In this document: positions 35,302-50,300 of the stretch, piece after piece
Numbering within the stretch: the stretch's first letter is position 1
Layout of the letters: every line of letters starts with the position of its first letter
Assembly (NCBI GenBank): GCA_002633005.1
Contig: NMRA01000371.1
Location: 175,420 to 238,158, forward strand
Direction: 5' to 3'
Source: Phoronis australis
Taxonomy: Eukaryota; Phoronida; Phoronidae
Length of the DNA: 62,739 nt
Position numbers and translations under genes: made by a program
Notes under the pieces: model-generated
The model's input: only the letters and a program-made list of their open reading frames with translations
What the model was told of the DNA's origin: nothing
Databases searched by the model: none

Positions 35302-38300
35302 TCACGTCAGTACTTCTCTACCCTCTTGTGAGGAAGGACCATGTTGTACATTGGACAGGGGGTGTGTCCATTGGGTCTGTTGAGTCACGTGACTGAAATA
35401 GACCAATCAGATAATGAGATTTCAAGAAAAGAATTTTTGGCAAAATAATGTAGTTGTAGTAAATTTTTTTCAAGAGTGCCAACAGAAGTTTGACAAAGTC
35501 AAAAAATATTGACACGCCAACAGCTATCAAGGTATGTATCAAATAAAATGTTAAGGAAAATGAATTCAGGCTTGTAACATTTCACATAATATAACCAAAA
35601 CCAGAGCAGGGAGTAAATCCTTCACGAGTTATCATGTTAAACTGACAAAATCATTTTTATGGTCAAAAATGCATTTTTGGGATTATTGTTGGATAAAATA
35701 TGTTGTTCTTTTTCATAACAAATCATCAACTCTTTTTGTTGTCTGCCAGGCATTCTGGCAGTGACATTAAAGTCAATGTCTTTACCACATTCAAATTTGA
35801 TGCTGCAGTTCACCGAATGGGTTGTAGGTGATTTTTTGGCTGCCACCGCAAGGGTTCCAGGTTGGAGTCCACGCTTGGGCTATAATAGGACCAGTTGGTG
35901 AACCTTGTCTCTACATAATGAGTTGATGAGAGTCATTCAACTCCTTTATAGGATCCTGCACTGGTCCATCATGGGTCACATCCAAGCCATGGCTGGTACA
36001 CACTTATACAGCAGTAGAGATTAGAGCTTTGTTTTGGTCAAGGTTAGTCACATGACAGCAGCAGCAGGCTGCAGATGACCTCATGACCTTTTGGTTGAGG
36101 GTCTGCCACGCTAAACACATTGGCTCTGCCCCAGTATCAGTAAAATAGTTTACCCAATCAGTTGCAAAGAAGAGACTTTGGTTGAATCTCTCAAAAGATT
36201 CTAAGCATTGTCAGCATAGGCAGTAAAGTAAGCTGGAAGAATCCTTGTGAAGCAGCGTGTGCAGATGGCAACCAATGTGCTGGTGGCTCAGCAGGCTCAG
36301 ATTTAGGTGTACATTATTTTCAATAAATAAATGTTTTTCTCTCGCAAGTGATGAAAACATACAGTATTTCTAGTGTGACAAATGGGTCTTTCCTCAACGC
36401 TTATCATACTGACTTTTAAAAAATTTTGAAAAGATTTAGCTCACCAAATTTGGACAACATTGAAAAGGCAAATTTTGGAAGACCGCCAAATTCAAACACC
36501 ACTAAAATCTTTTCTTAAGAGATTCGTCCAAGAATGAATTTGTTCTGTTGGATGGCGTGGCATTTCACTACTTTATTGTAGCGTTTATAGTCTTATCATT
36601 TATTGTCAGTAGACATGACAGTCATTAATCTTTAATTACTTTAAAGATATGATCAAAAATTAAAGTTGCAGGTAATGTTTAAGTAACGGTGACATGATTC
36701 CCGTATTCGCGGCTGTAAGGTAAGATATTATTTTTTGTACAATGGCAGCACGGCGCACACGAAGGGCTTTGCCATCTTTTGTCCTTCAAAACCATTGGGA
36801 AGGGGTGAAACGTGACATCCCGCATCCATGGATATTTATCCAGCTTATCCCACCTCTTTGAATTGGCATTGCAGCCCACGGCACAGCAGTAATACCTTTC
36901 AGGCATGACTTAAATATTGATATGAAATAGAAAGTATTCGCACGACAGATGCTAACTTGTGAATCTCCATAGGGGTGAAAAACGAGGCTGCTGACCTGCC
37001 CGTCTTTCCAGAGGTATGTAGCTAAGACATTCCTCACGGCATGGGAGAGCGGTCAATGTGGAAGGCAAGAACTGATACATTTTGACCTGGACAATCATAA
37101 TGTGTGCACCATACAGGTCTGCCAACCCATTTGGTACATGATCTGTAACCTTCATGCTTAAAGTCCATGCTTTATTTAACAATTGAAAACTTGTATGATT
37201 TTCAATTTTTTTTTCGAAAGTTAAAATTAATATCAAAGATGGCGTGATGCACACCAAAAACAATTCTGATCTACACTGATAAAGGTTCTCAGTGGTAAAG
37301 GGTGCATGACGAAACACGGTGAATTCCTTTTCTCATTTTCTAAATTTAATCCAATTCCTTGGATTTGTCTTAGAAATTCCGAGCTTTACATCTTGAGATA
37401 ATTTCCAAAGCATAAGATATCCAATAATTCATATGCAAGTTTTCATTGGTGCGCCTGATAAATAATTACACAACCCACTGGTACTCACAATATGTCTTAT
37501 TGGTCAAACCATACACTCTCAACTATTTCCATCACATACCAGATTTTTGTAGACATTATTTCAAAAAACGCCAACATTTTTTATGTTATTTTTACTTTCA
37601 ACGTATTGTTAAAGATAAATAATTGTTTAAAATCCCCCATGTTTTAAAATCTGTACATAACAACTAAAATTTATGCCTCAACATAGTACCAGAATACAGG
37701 TAAATCTGTAACAGTTGGCACCTCTGGGCATATTTAATATTTAAATTCAGGATCAGAACAAACACAAGCATTGGGGGAAATGTTTCCTCATAATAGCAAT
37801 AGAGGGCAGCGCCATAAACAAGCTAAGGAACTACAAACCTCCAATAAAGAAATGTACTCTTCAAAGACCACTTGAAAATACAGATTATCATGTAACAAGT
37901 AGAATAAAATTTGATTTCACAGAAAAACGTCGTTAGACAAGATATTTAAAGATTGACAAACATCACCTGGTGTCACAAACGCTTGGAAAAGTTGGCAATG
38001 ACCAGCAAAAGTTAGCAGTTAATTTCTCAAGTAAGACAACTACAGATTTATAAATTCCCCATATTAGAGATAGACAATTCAAAACATCCAGCAAATCCTT
38101 TGTAGCCTTTAAAGCCAGTCTCTAGAGATTAAAGTCAGATATTGCCCAAATCATACGCTCAGTACTTCTCAATACAAATCACTCTCAACCTTACTTTGTA
38201 TAATACTTCATTCCATCCTCTGTGTACGCTTCATCCCAACCAAACGGCAAAGCTGAAAAAAAATTAACAAATTGACATTAGTACGGTTAATAGAGATTCT

Positions 38301-41300
38301 GGACCAACAACTGTCCTGAAAGACCAGTGATCAGTCTATTTCTTCTTCATTATAAATTATTAATAAACAATACTTATTTGCACCAACACTTGTTCATTAG
38401 GGCATTTTTTCAGATAAAAACTCAAAATTTAAAATGCAAATAATGCTGACTGAAGTTGTGAGATCCTGGACAGAAAGTTATCAGAGACGTGTTTCAAATA
38501 ACAGTAAAATAGCTTGACAGTAGCTTTCTGAACTAACAACATTCCCGAGAAGTAGTCGGTACACACTTGATGCACAGTTGGTGCACAGTTGGTGCACAGT
38601 CGATGCAGTTGATGCAATCGGTGCACAGTCGGTGCACAGTCAGTGCACAGTTGATGCACAGTTTGTGCACAGTTGATGCACAGTTGGTGCACAGTTGAGG
38701 TTCCTTTTTTGCACAGCTAAAACATGGCGTCTGTTTCATGAAAAGTAACATGAGACTTAGGACAGAAATTTGGTCATACGTTCCCAGTACACAACTGTTG
38801 AAAACAGGTTTAACCAAGGAATTATAAGCAAATCGCCATAGAGAAATAATTTATAGAAATTATCTCAGTAGCTAGCACTTATGTGTATATTCACGGATAC
38901 TTTACACCATTGTTCAAGTGAGATTTGATAGTTGTGTGGAGCAAAAGACCAAATTTCTTAAGTGTTAAGTGAAATTGACCTCAGGTCACAAACAATACTA
39001 TACAACAACACAACCACTCACGTTCGACCTCAATCAGGGACTTGACTGACTTGACAACATCTCTCGCTTCAGATGCTAAATTCTGCGGGGTTAGCTTTTT
39101 ATGTTTGCCCAGGTAGCCAGGTGGTTTGTTACCATGGGAACTCTCCCCTCGTGTGGTATCAGACCTGGAAACAAGAGCATAGCAATTATGGACATGTGAA
39201 ACCAAGTCAGGTCCACACTGAGGATCAAACATAATGTATTAATTATAAATAGTTTAAATAAAAATAATTAATGACCAAACTCACCGGAATGACACCAAAA
39301 ACATTGTATGTTTATAATGACCTTGAGAGAATTTGACGATCTCGAGGTCATCAAGATCACAGTGAGGGCAGTCCTTTTGTGCGTCCAACATGTTGGCAGA
39401 ATGTAAAAACTAACTTCTAACCTTAATTCAACCCTTACGAGAAGTCATCAACATAAGTCAGATGACATCTCTGCATTACCTGTATACACTGTTGCCCTGT
39501 CCTGTCAGAGTGGCGTGGACAATCTGAAACAAAACAATAACAATAACAAAATAATATATTGAGAATGAAGTAAACTCAACAATAGCCCGCTGCAGTTATT
39601 AGAGCAACACATCTTTCATACAATAAAAATAGCAATAATGAAGAATCTGAGCTGCCCAGAATTTTGCGGGTTCGAAAAAAATGAGAAGAAACTGTGCTGG
39701 GGATCTTGAGAATAATGGCTTGTGAAACTTGGGATAGAATCCATGACTTCAGGCTTCTGGAGCACTGTTCTAGGGCTTCAGCTGCAAAACTCCCATTACT
39801 GTGCAGTAAGTTAACTACTTCTAATTTAACATGGTCATTGGCTTTCCCCGATCATCTATTACTTGAAAGGTAATAGAATAGATATTAATTTGATATTAAT
39901 CAGTGTTATATTTTTAAGGTTATGTAGAATCTTTATTGAATAGTTGGTATATTTAGCCAAATGTCTACAAAGCTACAGACTGTAGCCGGTAAAGGTGCAT
40001 ATTTACTGAAAGCAGAAAGTCTGTAGAATTTGCAACCAATTGGGTCACATGACCATATCTTTTCAATAAAATTTAGCAACAAAAGAAAAGAACATCCGTA
40101 CCAAAACAACAGTGTCAAAAACACGACCAAATTTTGCTTGATATAAATGTTCAACATGAAATCTCAAAAACACTGTTACAACGAGTTTTGTGAACAATTC
40201 CAAACAGTGCAGAACATGAAAGTTCCATAGGAATTCAATCAGCTACTTCTGAGTACCATGTTCCGAAGTTTGCTAAATTTGAACATTTTTCAATGGTCCT
40301 AAATAACCTTCATATACACACCCGAGAACAAAATTTTTGAAATGTGACATCGATTTATATCAAAGCGTTTGTCACTTATCTATTTTCTGTTATTACTTTG
40401 ACCTAGACCAGAACGGCTTACAACGCGTGTATGCGAACTGTATTGACCGACTTGAAATCGAGCACAACTTAAAAACTGTTTACTTTCTGGTACAGCTCAA
40501 CTACTTGTGTTATAAAAAATAGAGCTCAACAAGTAGTCTAATGACAAAAGGAGCAAGCACTGCGATATGCTCCAATCAAATAAAGGTCTTGAAATTCAAC
40601 TATTCAATGGCACAGAAAAATTGAGGTGTACCTCGGCAAATTGTAACAATTTTTCTGTTGAGACCTCATATGTCTTCTTACTGACTTCGGCCTTCCGAAG
40701 TTGACAAGCTAAAACGGCAAGTCTTTTCTGAACAAGCGGGTTTTCCTGCAAGCAAAAATGCCATGTCAAAAACATGAATTGATCTTGTCACAATGCATGA
40801 CCGTTCACGCAAGTTACATTTGGAATCTGAGTTAAGGTATGTGATCATTCTGAAATAAGGCGTCTGTTTATTACAATATCTAAGCCTAAAACTCAGCCAT
40901 TTGTGGAATGAATATATCCATCTGAAAAATCAAAAAGATTCCTATTTCAAATGACATGCTCCCCCATTCAAGTATCCAGCAGAGTTATCAAATCTCCATA
41001 GAATTAGCACTATTCAATTTATTTATCATCTCCCTGTTCTGCTGAGCCTTCTGTTCAGCGATCTAATTCTCCAGCAGTTATCTCCCCTTCTTAGACCTAC
41101 CACCAGTCTTTACTTACCATCTCCTTGTTCTGCTGAGCCTTCAGTTCAGCGATTTCATTCTCCAGCAGACCAATCACCTCTTCGTAGTCCTGCTCCATGT
41201 TACGTGCTGCATGCTGGGCCTGTTCTGCCAGGTGCACCTTACTACGCAGTGAACGACTCTCAGTGATGGCACCTTGAGCCTCCTGGAATAATGCACAAAA

Positions 41301-44300
41301 TAACGTCACTCTGTATAAGTGCTGCAGATGAAAACTGTGCTTCACCAAGCTTGGCTTGATATTTTGTCATAAAGAAACACCGTCGCCACAACAGGCTGAA
41401 CTTCATAGTACGTATTGTAACAATACAATATACGGAGTAAAAACTGGTATTTTAAATGTAACAGTTTACCAAAGAATTTATTAAGTTATTAGGCAGCACA
41501 CTTTTGAAAATTAAAATACAATGAAATGTGGACAAGGAAAAACTAGCTTCACATTACTGATAACATACTGGGACAGGAAGTCAGCTGGCCTCTCAAGCAT
41601 TAAGCACAGTTATCACAGCAGAAAGCAAGATTACACAGTTTATGTTGAAACACTGACATACACAGCTTATGGGAACCGGTGGACATTTTCAGATCTTGTT
41701 CATTTCATCACTCTTTCGGCAAGAAAGCAGAGTTACTCATTGCTAATGCTCAAAATTTTTTTCATAGTAAGTAGAACATTCCAAGTTGATGAAAATTAGC
41801 TTCACAAAGGTTTTGTTCACCTTTAACAGTAAATAATTGGATTACCTTTCTTATACGGAGGAGTTCTTCTTCTGCAATTTTGCAACTTTGTTCTTTTTCT
41901 TTTAATAAACCCTGAAATGTATGTTACAAAATTTTGTTGTAATGAAACTAGGACAGGAGAAGTACCAAGTTTTGATTTAATCTACCTGAAGAAACAAACA
42001 TGACATAATACAGGACACCACTACGGACGTAACATCTTGCAGAAACCATTTCTAAAATCTAAAGAATTGAGCAAAAAGGTCAAACGTCAGTCATAGTAAA
42101 CCACATACTTAGGCAGTAATCGAGAAAGTTTAGTTGAATCTGTCTGTGCCCCACAATGTTGAACAAGTCTGTGCACCCCAATGTTCAACATGTCTGTGCG
42201 CCCAAACGTTGAACATGTGTGCGCCTGCCAGTGTTCAACATGTCTGTTTGCCCCAATAATTTCTACATTTCTGCTGACCTGATAACTCTAAAATACTTTA
42301 AAGCACCTATAAACCTACTTTCTATAAAAAATATAACTTTCAACTTAGATCACATAACATTTTAAAATTGGTATCAAATTGTCCCTTATTCAGATTAGAA
42401 GTGGGTTCTGGGTTTGGGAAGAACAAAGAGTTTATCATTTCTCAACTTACTGAGCTTGGCCAAAAGTAGTAACAACTATTACCTCTTAAGCCCAGATGCC
42501 TAAAAATGACTTCTAATCACACTATGGAACAAGCCAAGACCAATGTTAGAATGGTAAGTAGTCTAAGTCCAAATTAATTTTTAACAGAACTTGCATTTAC
42601 AGTAGCCTAAGCGTCAACTGGATACTAACACAGAAAAAAGTTCCAATTAACATTACAGCCGTACCTTGAGCCTGTCAACTTCCTTCCGTAACTTGTCTCT
42701 CTCCTGCTTCACTTGGTCATAGTCACTTGGTACTGGTGCATTGTGGGTAGGGACAGCAACGTCTGGTATACTGCTCAGCTAAATAACAACATGGAATACT
42801 GTACTGTGACAAACAACACAAAGCCAGAATGCAAGCAAAGACAACCAACCACAAATCCAGTTTACCATAAACATTTTGGGAGTGTTTTATTTTTTAATCA
42901 CAAGCAATAAGCATGCTCAAATACTACACCCCAGACACTAAAAACTCAATATTTTGTACACATTTTTGTTAAAGATTGATTTTTCAGAAACAATAATTAC
43001 TTCAGGTTTAAATGGAGGCGGCTCCGTGAAATCTGTGATGTCATTGGCAGCGAAGTACATAGTACTGTTACTAATGTTACGGTCCTCCAATTCAAAACGA
43101 AAGATCTCTCGAGCCGCTCGTACAAATTCTGAAAAAAACGACATTGCAATAGTTAACCACTCTGGAGATGTTGAACGATATGGGGCACTCCAGCAATTTT
43201 TGAAAATTTACATAATTACAAACTCTACAAAGCCACTGAAGTCACGGTGTTACCATTTAATACAAAAAAGCAAAAATGAATACTGTTCATAAATGTCAGT
43301 GTAAGATCAAAATGAGAATTCAAAAGATAAAAACTCTGGTAAAACCTATTATATTTATTTCAACTTCTATACCATATGAAAGACAACCATGTCAATTACA
43401 AGAAAACTATGGTTGGACACGACAGCCAAAATAGGCGATTTCAATAAAAAATCATTTTTCAGAAAATGCATTGATGCACAGTAACCATTCGTACACCAAG
43501 GGTGGGTAAAAAGGTTAGGTAGCAATGATATCCGCCTACACAGTATAGCCTAAGCATATTTGCTGTACAAATCATACACACTAGCGCCCTCTTTGTGCCA
43601 TGCCATCAGTTGTGATGTAAATTAATGAGCAGAATGTTCCATTAAGTGGGTTCCTACTTGACGACGATCCAAGTACTTAAAGGTGATCATGTTAAGTGGA
43701 GCAGCGCAAAACAATAACTAATGGGTTTATATATGTAAATATGCAATGATGAGAACTTATCTGTACTTTGAGTGCTTCCCAAGTGATGACTGTCGGATAT
43801 CAAATTACCATGCATGTATTGTTATCCATCACTGCATACATTAGTGAAGTGATTAGTGTGAGATGAAGAAAGGTAAACAGGAAATGGATCCTGTAATCCC
43901 AGACACCAAATGTAAATGAATTTGTGATGAATTAGGTTTGTTTTCAGATTGAAATGTGAAGGTACAAGGAATAATAAGTGGATGAGAATCAATATGGCCG
44001 TCACAGATTACACAGAAATAGAACTCTCTTTGTCCTGGAGGTAATAAAGCGTGAGCCTCATTTTGGAATGTCAGGCATATTATCACAGGTCATGTCAAAA
44101 ACCGTAGAGGAGTAGGGCCATGGAAATATTCGCGATTTCAACCTTCAAAAGTACTGGAATTGAAAGGGTATCTTCAGGGAGTTCTGTTCCATTCAAAACT
44201 AACCTGGAGAACTCGTTTTGTCCACTAGCTCTGCATTTTCAAGTCTTTGACTGATTATTTGGGAAGGTAAACAACTTAGCTTCCACGGATATCTGTCAAG

Positions 44301-47300
44301 TTTAATCCAACTTAATACAATAATTGCAGGCTTCCTGTTACACGTTGTACCAGACATGCGAAGGCCGCGCATGTGAGCCCATTGCACTGATCACTAGGAA
44401 CCATTTTTGTGGTTTATTGATATATAGTTAAAGCCAAGCTCCCCTGTTAGACAAAAGCAGCAAAAACTGCATAAAATATCACCATGAAAATGATTGACTG
44501 CAACAACCAGTTGAAACCTCTAGCCATATCACACAACAGGCAAAACATGCCCAGCAATACCATGAAGAAAATTACCTCCATAGTTGACATGACCCGTCTC
44601 GTCAACAGGTAATCTCCGTCTCAATTCATACTGCTGTTCAGCTGTCGGTACAATACCTAAGTACTTCAATGCCTGAAACAAGAAGGACTTGATATTTTAT
44701 TGGAACAATATGCACAAAATAACGAAACACCAAGTTGCCATGGCAATGTTTAAGAATAAAGCAGATGAAACGTTTAAACATGGACAAAATCTTAATACAG
44801 TTACATAAATGTCTTCCTTAAAGTGATATTCTCGATGAAAAAATAATTATACAGAAATTAACAGTGGCATAGAGTTGAACTCATTCAATCAACAGTATCA
44901 GTCAAATCACATGCATTCAAGTAGCAAAGTATTAGAAGCATATTGATAAGGACATGGGTCTTGACTTCAGCGACTATCTGACTAGACAATGGCAAGAATT
45001 GAAAATTAGTAATAAATTCACAAAAAAAACAGCAGATTTAGTTGTCGTGTAGCTCTGGTCAAACTTTATAATTTCAAGAAATCTATAACACCCAAAAATA
45101 ATCCCAAAAATACATGTGGAAGAACTGACCTATCGCCAGCTCCGTACCCTTGCGAAATGTCGACAAACAAACAATAAGTTTTACCCAGCAACGTGTTGTT
45201 TGTTGGGTAAAATGGCGCCTTGGAAACGAAGGTGTGTCAAGAATGCTGCTTTCTGATTGGTCAGTTAAGCTGTCACTCAAAATCTTGGTGATAAATGAAT
45301 TGGAAATGCATCAAAGATACAAACAGCTGACGTTGACAGCACGAATATCAACATCTGCATAAGCCAATCTTGCTGTGAAATTCTAATCCTTAGTTTGAAG
45401 TATGGCAATTAAAAAACAGTTGACAGTAAAGCAACAGTTGGAATACAACAGATGTCGTATCTTCTAATTAGTGCCAAACACACATATTTTTCATAAAGGT
45501 TAACTCTACAAATTAATAAAACCATACAGAATTTAAACTGTGTTTAGAAGTGAAATGAAGTTTAAAGGAATGAGCCCAAATTTTTCAGTGCTTAGTAAAC
45601 ATAATGCCATGTAAAAACATTGCACTGAGATCAAAAGTGCATCGTACCAAATCCCTCCTTCTATTGCCAGCCAAGTTTGCTAATGTCAGACAAGCTGCTG
45701 ACATCAGACATTAACTAAACTGTAGATAATCCCAGATTGTAGTAAATCTTGCTGAAGTAACCATAGAAACACATCAACTAATCCACGTTGTTGTCTGATC
45801 ACGATGTCATGTGGCACGAATCTACTAACAGTAACTGTGATAATTCCTCAAATTTGAGACAAAAAATATTGTTAAAATTGCCGCATTTGTATTTTTCAGA
45901 TGCTTACCATGTTATTACACATGCTCAAAACAAAGGATGCTAAAAGCAACGTAAATTTTTCTGAAAATTCATTTCCATTGAGAAATTTGGCAAAATGAAA
46001 CCTCCCATGGCCGCCGCATCGTAAACAAAGTATTGTAAACGTTCATCACTTTGGGACACAATATGGTGAACAAGTGAAATTTCATTTTAACGAATTTCTC
46101 AATAAAAATAACTTTTCAGAAAAACTTACTTGGCATTTAGCATGGTTTGTATGGCATAGCTTTTACCAAACAACACTTGAAAAATAAAAATGTGACAATT
46201 TTTAGCAATTAAATTTGGCCCAAAGTAAAGAACAGTTTACTAAATATTAAAACAAACCCGCTTTGTCTTACCACTTCTAGCTTTTCCACTTTTAACCTGA
46301 CATGTGGATCTAGAGACAGTTTTCTGCTCTGTGCTGGGGTTCTTCTCTGTCCAGTTCTGGGGTAGCCATTGGCCACAGTTTGACCAGTGACTGGGGAGAG
46401 GTCAACTGGTCTGGATGCTGGTGGGACAGGCTTGTTGTTTGGACCTGAAAACAGACATGGTAATGATTAGTATAATTATCATTACAATAAAACTATTTTT
46501 GTTTTGTGTAACCACAAAAGAGGACATTAATATCTAACACATGATTCAGACCATTATAAATTAATTTTTTCCTGAATATTTTAAAACAATTCAGAGTTAA
46601 GACAGAAATCTTAGCTTTTAAACAGACTATTCGTCATGTAAAGCGACCAACAAGTCGTGTGCAACAGACTACTAACATTTTCTTTTCTATGTCGACACCC
46701 TGATTCACAGCATATTCATGGTCCAGGCAATGGACACTTGCATTTTAGCTCTAATGCCTTAACTATTTAAATCACTTTGCACTGGTTCAATAGTTCCATG
46801 TCATACTGCGAACTACTTCAAAGCCCATGTTCGGGTTGGAATGAGGAGGTCAAGTTTAAGCATTAATGTCAGGTTTTCTCAGGTCTTGATGTTCAAGATT
46901 TAAGTTTTTGGTTACGTTCTACTTCTGAGGTACAAAAGCAGGCGCGAGCATGTGGTCACTGGTCTGAAATGATAGATGTTATTATGTAATTTGAGGTACC
47001 TGTAATTAAACTCTGATTAGTAAATTTAAGTTGTTTTTTAATAAGACTTCAGAAACACATAGAAATTATTAATTTGATCTTAAAAACCATTTAGACACAA
47101 GTTTGAAGTCCATATCATATTGATGGTCAAAATCTGGGAGTAAACGGAGCTCCAAGGCTAAAATGCATACTCACCACCCATGGTTTTGATCAAATATGAC
47201 AACGACATAATTTTATGTCACGTGTTTATGATTCTTGCTTATCAATCCAAAAATGTCTGTAAGTGGCAGTACCTAAAAGCATTGGAATCCTAATGTTCGT

Positions 47301-50300
47301 TATCTTTGGTAAATATTCTTCAGTTTGGAACAGTCTCTAAAATCTGGGACACGGAAATTAAAGAATTTGATTTTTTTTGATACTATAGATTGGTTCATAA
47401 AATCGCCAAGAATATCTGACAGTGCAACCTTTTCATGCACATCAATATTGTGAAACATTGAGGTGAATGAACAGTTGTCACTAATCGTAGTTCTTGAATT
47501 TGGGGCGACCAATATTGCATACTTCTAAAGTTTGGTACAACCTCTGACCTTGAGCAAAATAATTAATTTTTCACTGCCCAAACTTGAAATTTTTTAGTGT
47601 TATGTTAGGTTGTTAAATTAACAGAATAAGCATAGAATAAGTTTAAGACGACATGACAGAGAAATGTGAACAAAGAAAGACAGACCTGCACATAGCTGTA
47701 AGTCACACTGAAGAGCATGAACAAGAGGTTCATACACACGTCGCCATGACTTCAGCTTGCTGGTGAACATAACTTCAGAGACAGACTATCACACAGGCTT
47801 CTCACAGCGACTCACAACTAACTGATCAGTTTTAAATAAGAGTCGTCTCTCTCAAACAGTTTCAACATATCCTTTTAGAAGAATTAAACTTCAGGAAATA
47901 CGACCACAATGTCACAGTGAGCTGCTGGCTGTGAGAGCAGAAGAGGCAGCACTCACGACCACTGTATCCACATTTTACGGTCAATCATAAATCCACTCGA
48001 CCATGAAACAAATGAAGTTCCCCTCTATGCACAGAGACCTTTGATATGATCCCAGTCCCCCAAAACCCTGCACTGTCATAACACAAGCCTGACCAATCAT
48101 GGTATACAAACAGCCCAGAGATAGCAGTGTGAATCAACACAGGTATGTGCAGTGTTTGACCAGAAACAGGTAATTACCTGAGATTGACCACAAAACAATA
48201 CAGTATCCAAGCTGTTACCAGCTTATCAGAGCAAGTCCTGAGTTATGCTGTACACAAGTGCACTGTAGGATAAAGAAACCATACAGCATAATCTCTTAAT
48301 TGGAGATAGCAGCTGGCTAAACTTCTATCAAAATGTCAAGTGAAGACTCAAAATTGGAAGTCAAACATCCATTTACCAACAAAAGATGGTTCGTTTCAAT
48401 ACTGTAAAGAGGAAACAGTTTGAACAACTTTTGAGATAAAAATCGTAACTGCTGCTGTGCAGCTAGTGAGAGATGAAAATGGGATGAGAAACAGAAATAT
48501 TGTTTTCAAGAGATTCTTTCAAATCCGTTTCTGTAAAAAACTCCTTGTGTGAAGTGTTAAACAAATCAAAGCATATGCAAAATCTTTTCAGACAATACTC
48601 TTTCAGCAATGCACTATTTTTTCAATTTTAACAAAATGTTACAAAGAATTAAACTTCCAATTTTAATTGATTGTTACACAAACAGAAATTCATCAAAAAC
48701 CTTGTATACATGCTCAGACAAACAATCCATAACAAAATAATACAAATACAAATACAAATATTGTATTTTACAACTATGACCTTAACGTTATCTTTCGGGT
48801 GACGAATCTCATTTGAAGTTCTGTAGTGAACAAGGAAAATGATAATCTTCAAACCAGCTGGACAACATTAATCAATCAACATGACAGTTGTATAAAGACT
48901 AAAGGGGATTGTGCAATTAATTCTACAAACCTACAGTGGCCGAGAGGATTATTATCAGACTGAGATTGCTGGTAATAATTTATAATATATGACTGACCGT
49001 TACAAATGAATTAAAGGTGCATTTAATGTTATTCAGCTAGCCAACAAACAAAAATTGAATTAACGCTTACAATCTCTTAAAATGAGTCTCGTAATATTCC
49101 TTACTTCGATAGGATTCCATGTTGGTTGCCAAGTCTCATCACAACCACCAGTAATTCATGTAATTATACACCACCTTCGAATTTGCAATTTTAGGGTTGG
49201 CCAACCTCAAGACATTCTGAAATGCTTTCTTCAGTTGAGGATGGCTTTGACGTTCTTGTTGGTAACAGAAATGTATTCCTAACATGGCAAGGAATAATAT
49301 AAATATGAATCGATTTTTTTAGCCAGGTAAACAGAATGAATGCAGCCTACAAATTTTTACAGAAGAAAAAACCAAAAGTCAAGTTGACTGAATGAACCAA
49401 TCAACTAGCAATGTCTAAAACCCACTCAGCATTAGGAAACACTCAACTGATAGTCCTCGTTACTTCGCCAAATGAAAAACCATAAATTATCTTATGAATG
49501 TAAACAATGGTGTTTCTCAAAATAAAAAAAAATAAAAAAATATGACACTTAGAAAAGAAATCATTCTATCATATCGCGGCAGATTACATTGTGAAGCTAA
49601 AAAACGCATTTTTGGGATTGGATAAGTTAGATTTCTTTAAGTTATTATAAAACCACAAAATCCATGGACTTGCTTTTGTCATTATATTGCAAATCACAAA
49701 TTGTCGCTGTTGTCTGCCAGACATTTGCTAAAATCAAGGCCAGTTTCTACTAGTATCACTAAAATAGGTTTAAAACACCCTGCTATGTAAGTTACGGTAT
49801 GTAGCCATGGAATGTGGCCACGGAATGTGGTCATGGAATGTGGCCATGGAATGTGGCCATGGAATGTGGCCATGGAATGTGGTCATGGAATGTGGTCATG
49901 GAATGTGGCCATGGAATGTGGCCATGGAATGTGGCCATGGAATTTGGCCATGGAATGTGGCCATGGAATGTGGCTCAGTAAAGGAACATTCAGCTGCTGC
50001 AACAGAATCAGTGGCTTCGATTACTTCCTGTAAAATTACTTTTCTTTCCAAGAATAACCCTAGTATCTACGTAAGTCGCTGTTGATTATTTATTTCCTCC
50101 GAGGGATCCAGTCTAATTAGTACATGTCTTATTAAAATTATGGTGATAAGCGCTTGTTTGCTGCTTTTGGGAGAGAAGTGGGCTATTTTAGTAATTCAAA
50201 TGACATAAGACGTCCCTTTCCAACTGGTCAGGAATGAATTCAAAATAATCAGTACATTAAGGTTTCATAGTGGTTCCTATTGGTGGTACTGAGTTTAGAA

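Noticed and set aside
35940-36000. Possible last WW exon of STXBP4 (minus frame with NHGLDVTHDGPVQDP)
   Set aside because: It begins NH but lacks the second tryptophan. The exon at 35392-35302 (HVTQQTQWTHP) fits phase and family far better.
38429-38817. Cys-rich repetitive frames considered as a metallothionein- or keratin-associated-like protein
   Set aside because: Created by the 11-bp gtgcac repeat; two frames read it equally well, and it lies in an intron.
49807-50085. Met/Trp/Cys-rich frame considered as a small secreted or metal-binding protein
   Set aside because: The 13-bp array is open in several frames simultaneously, showing there is no coding constraint.
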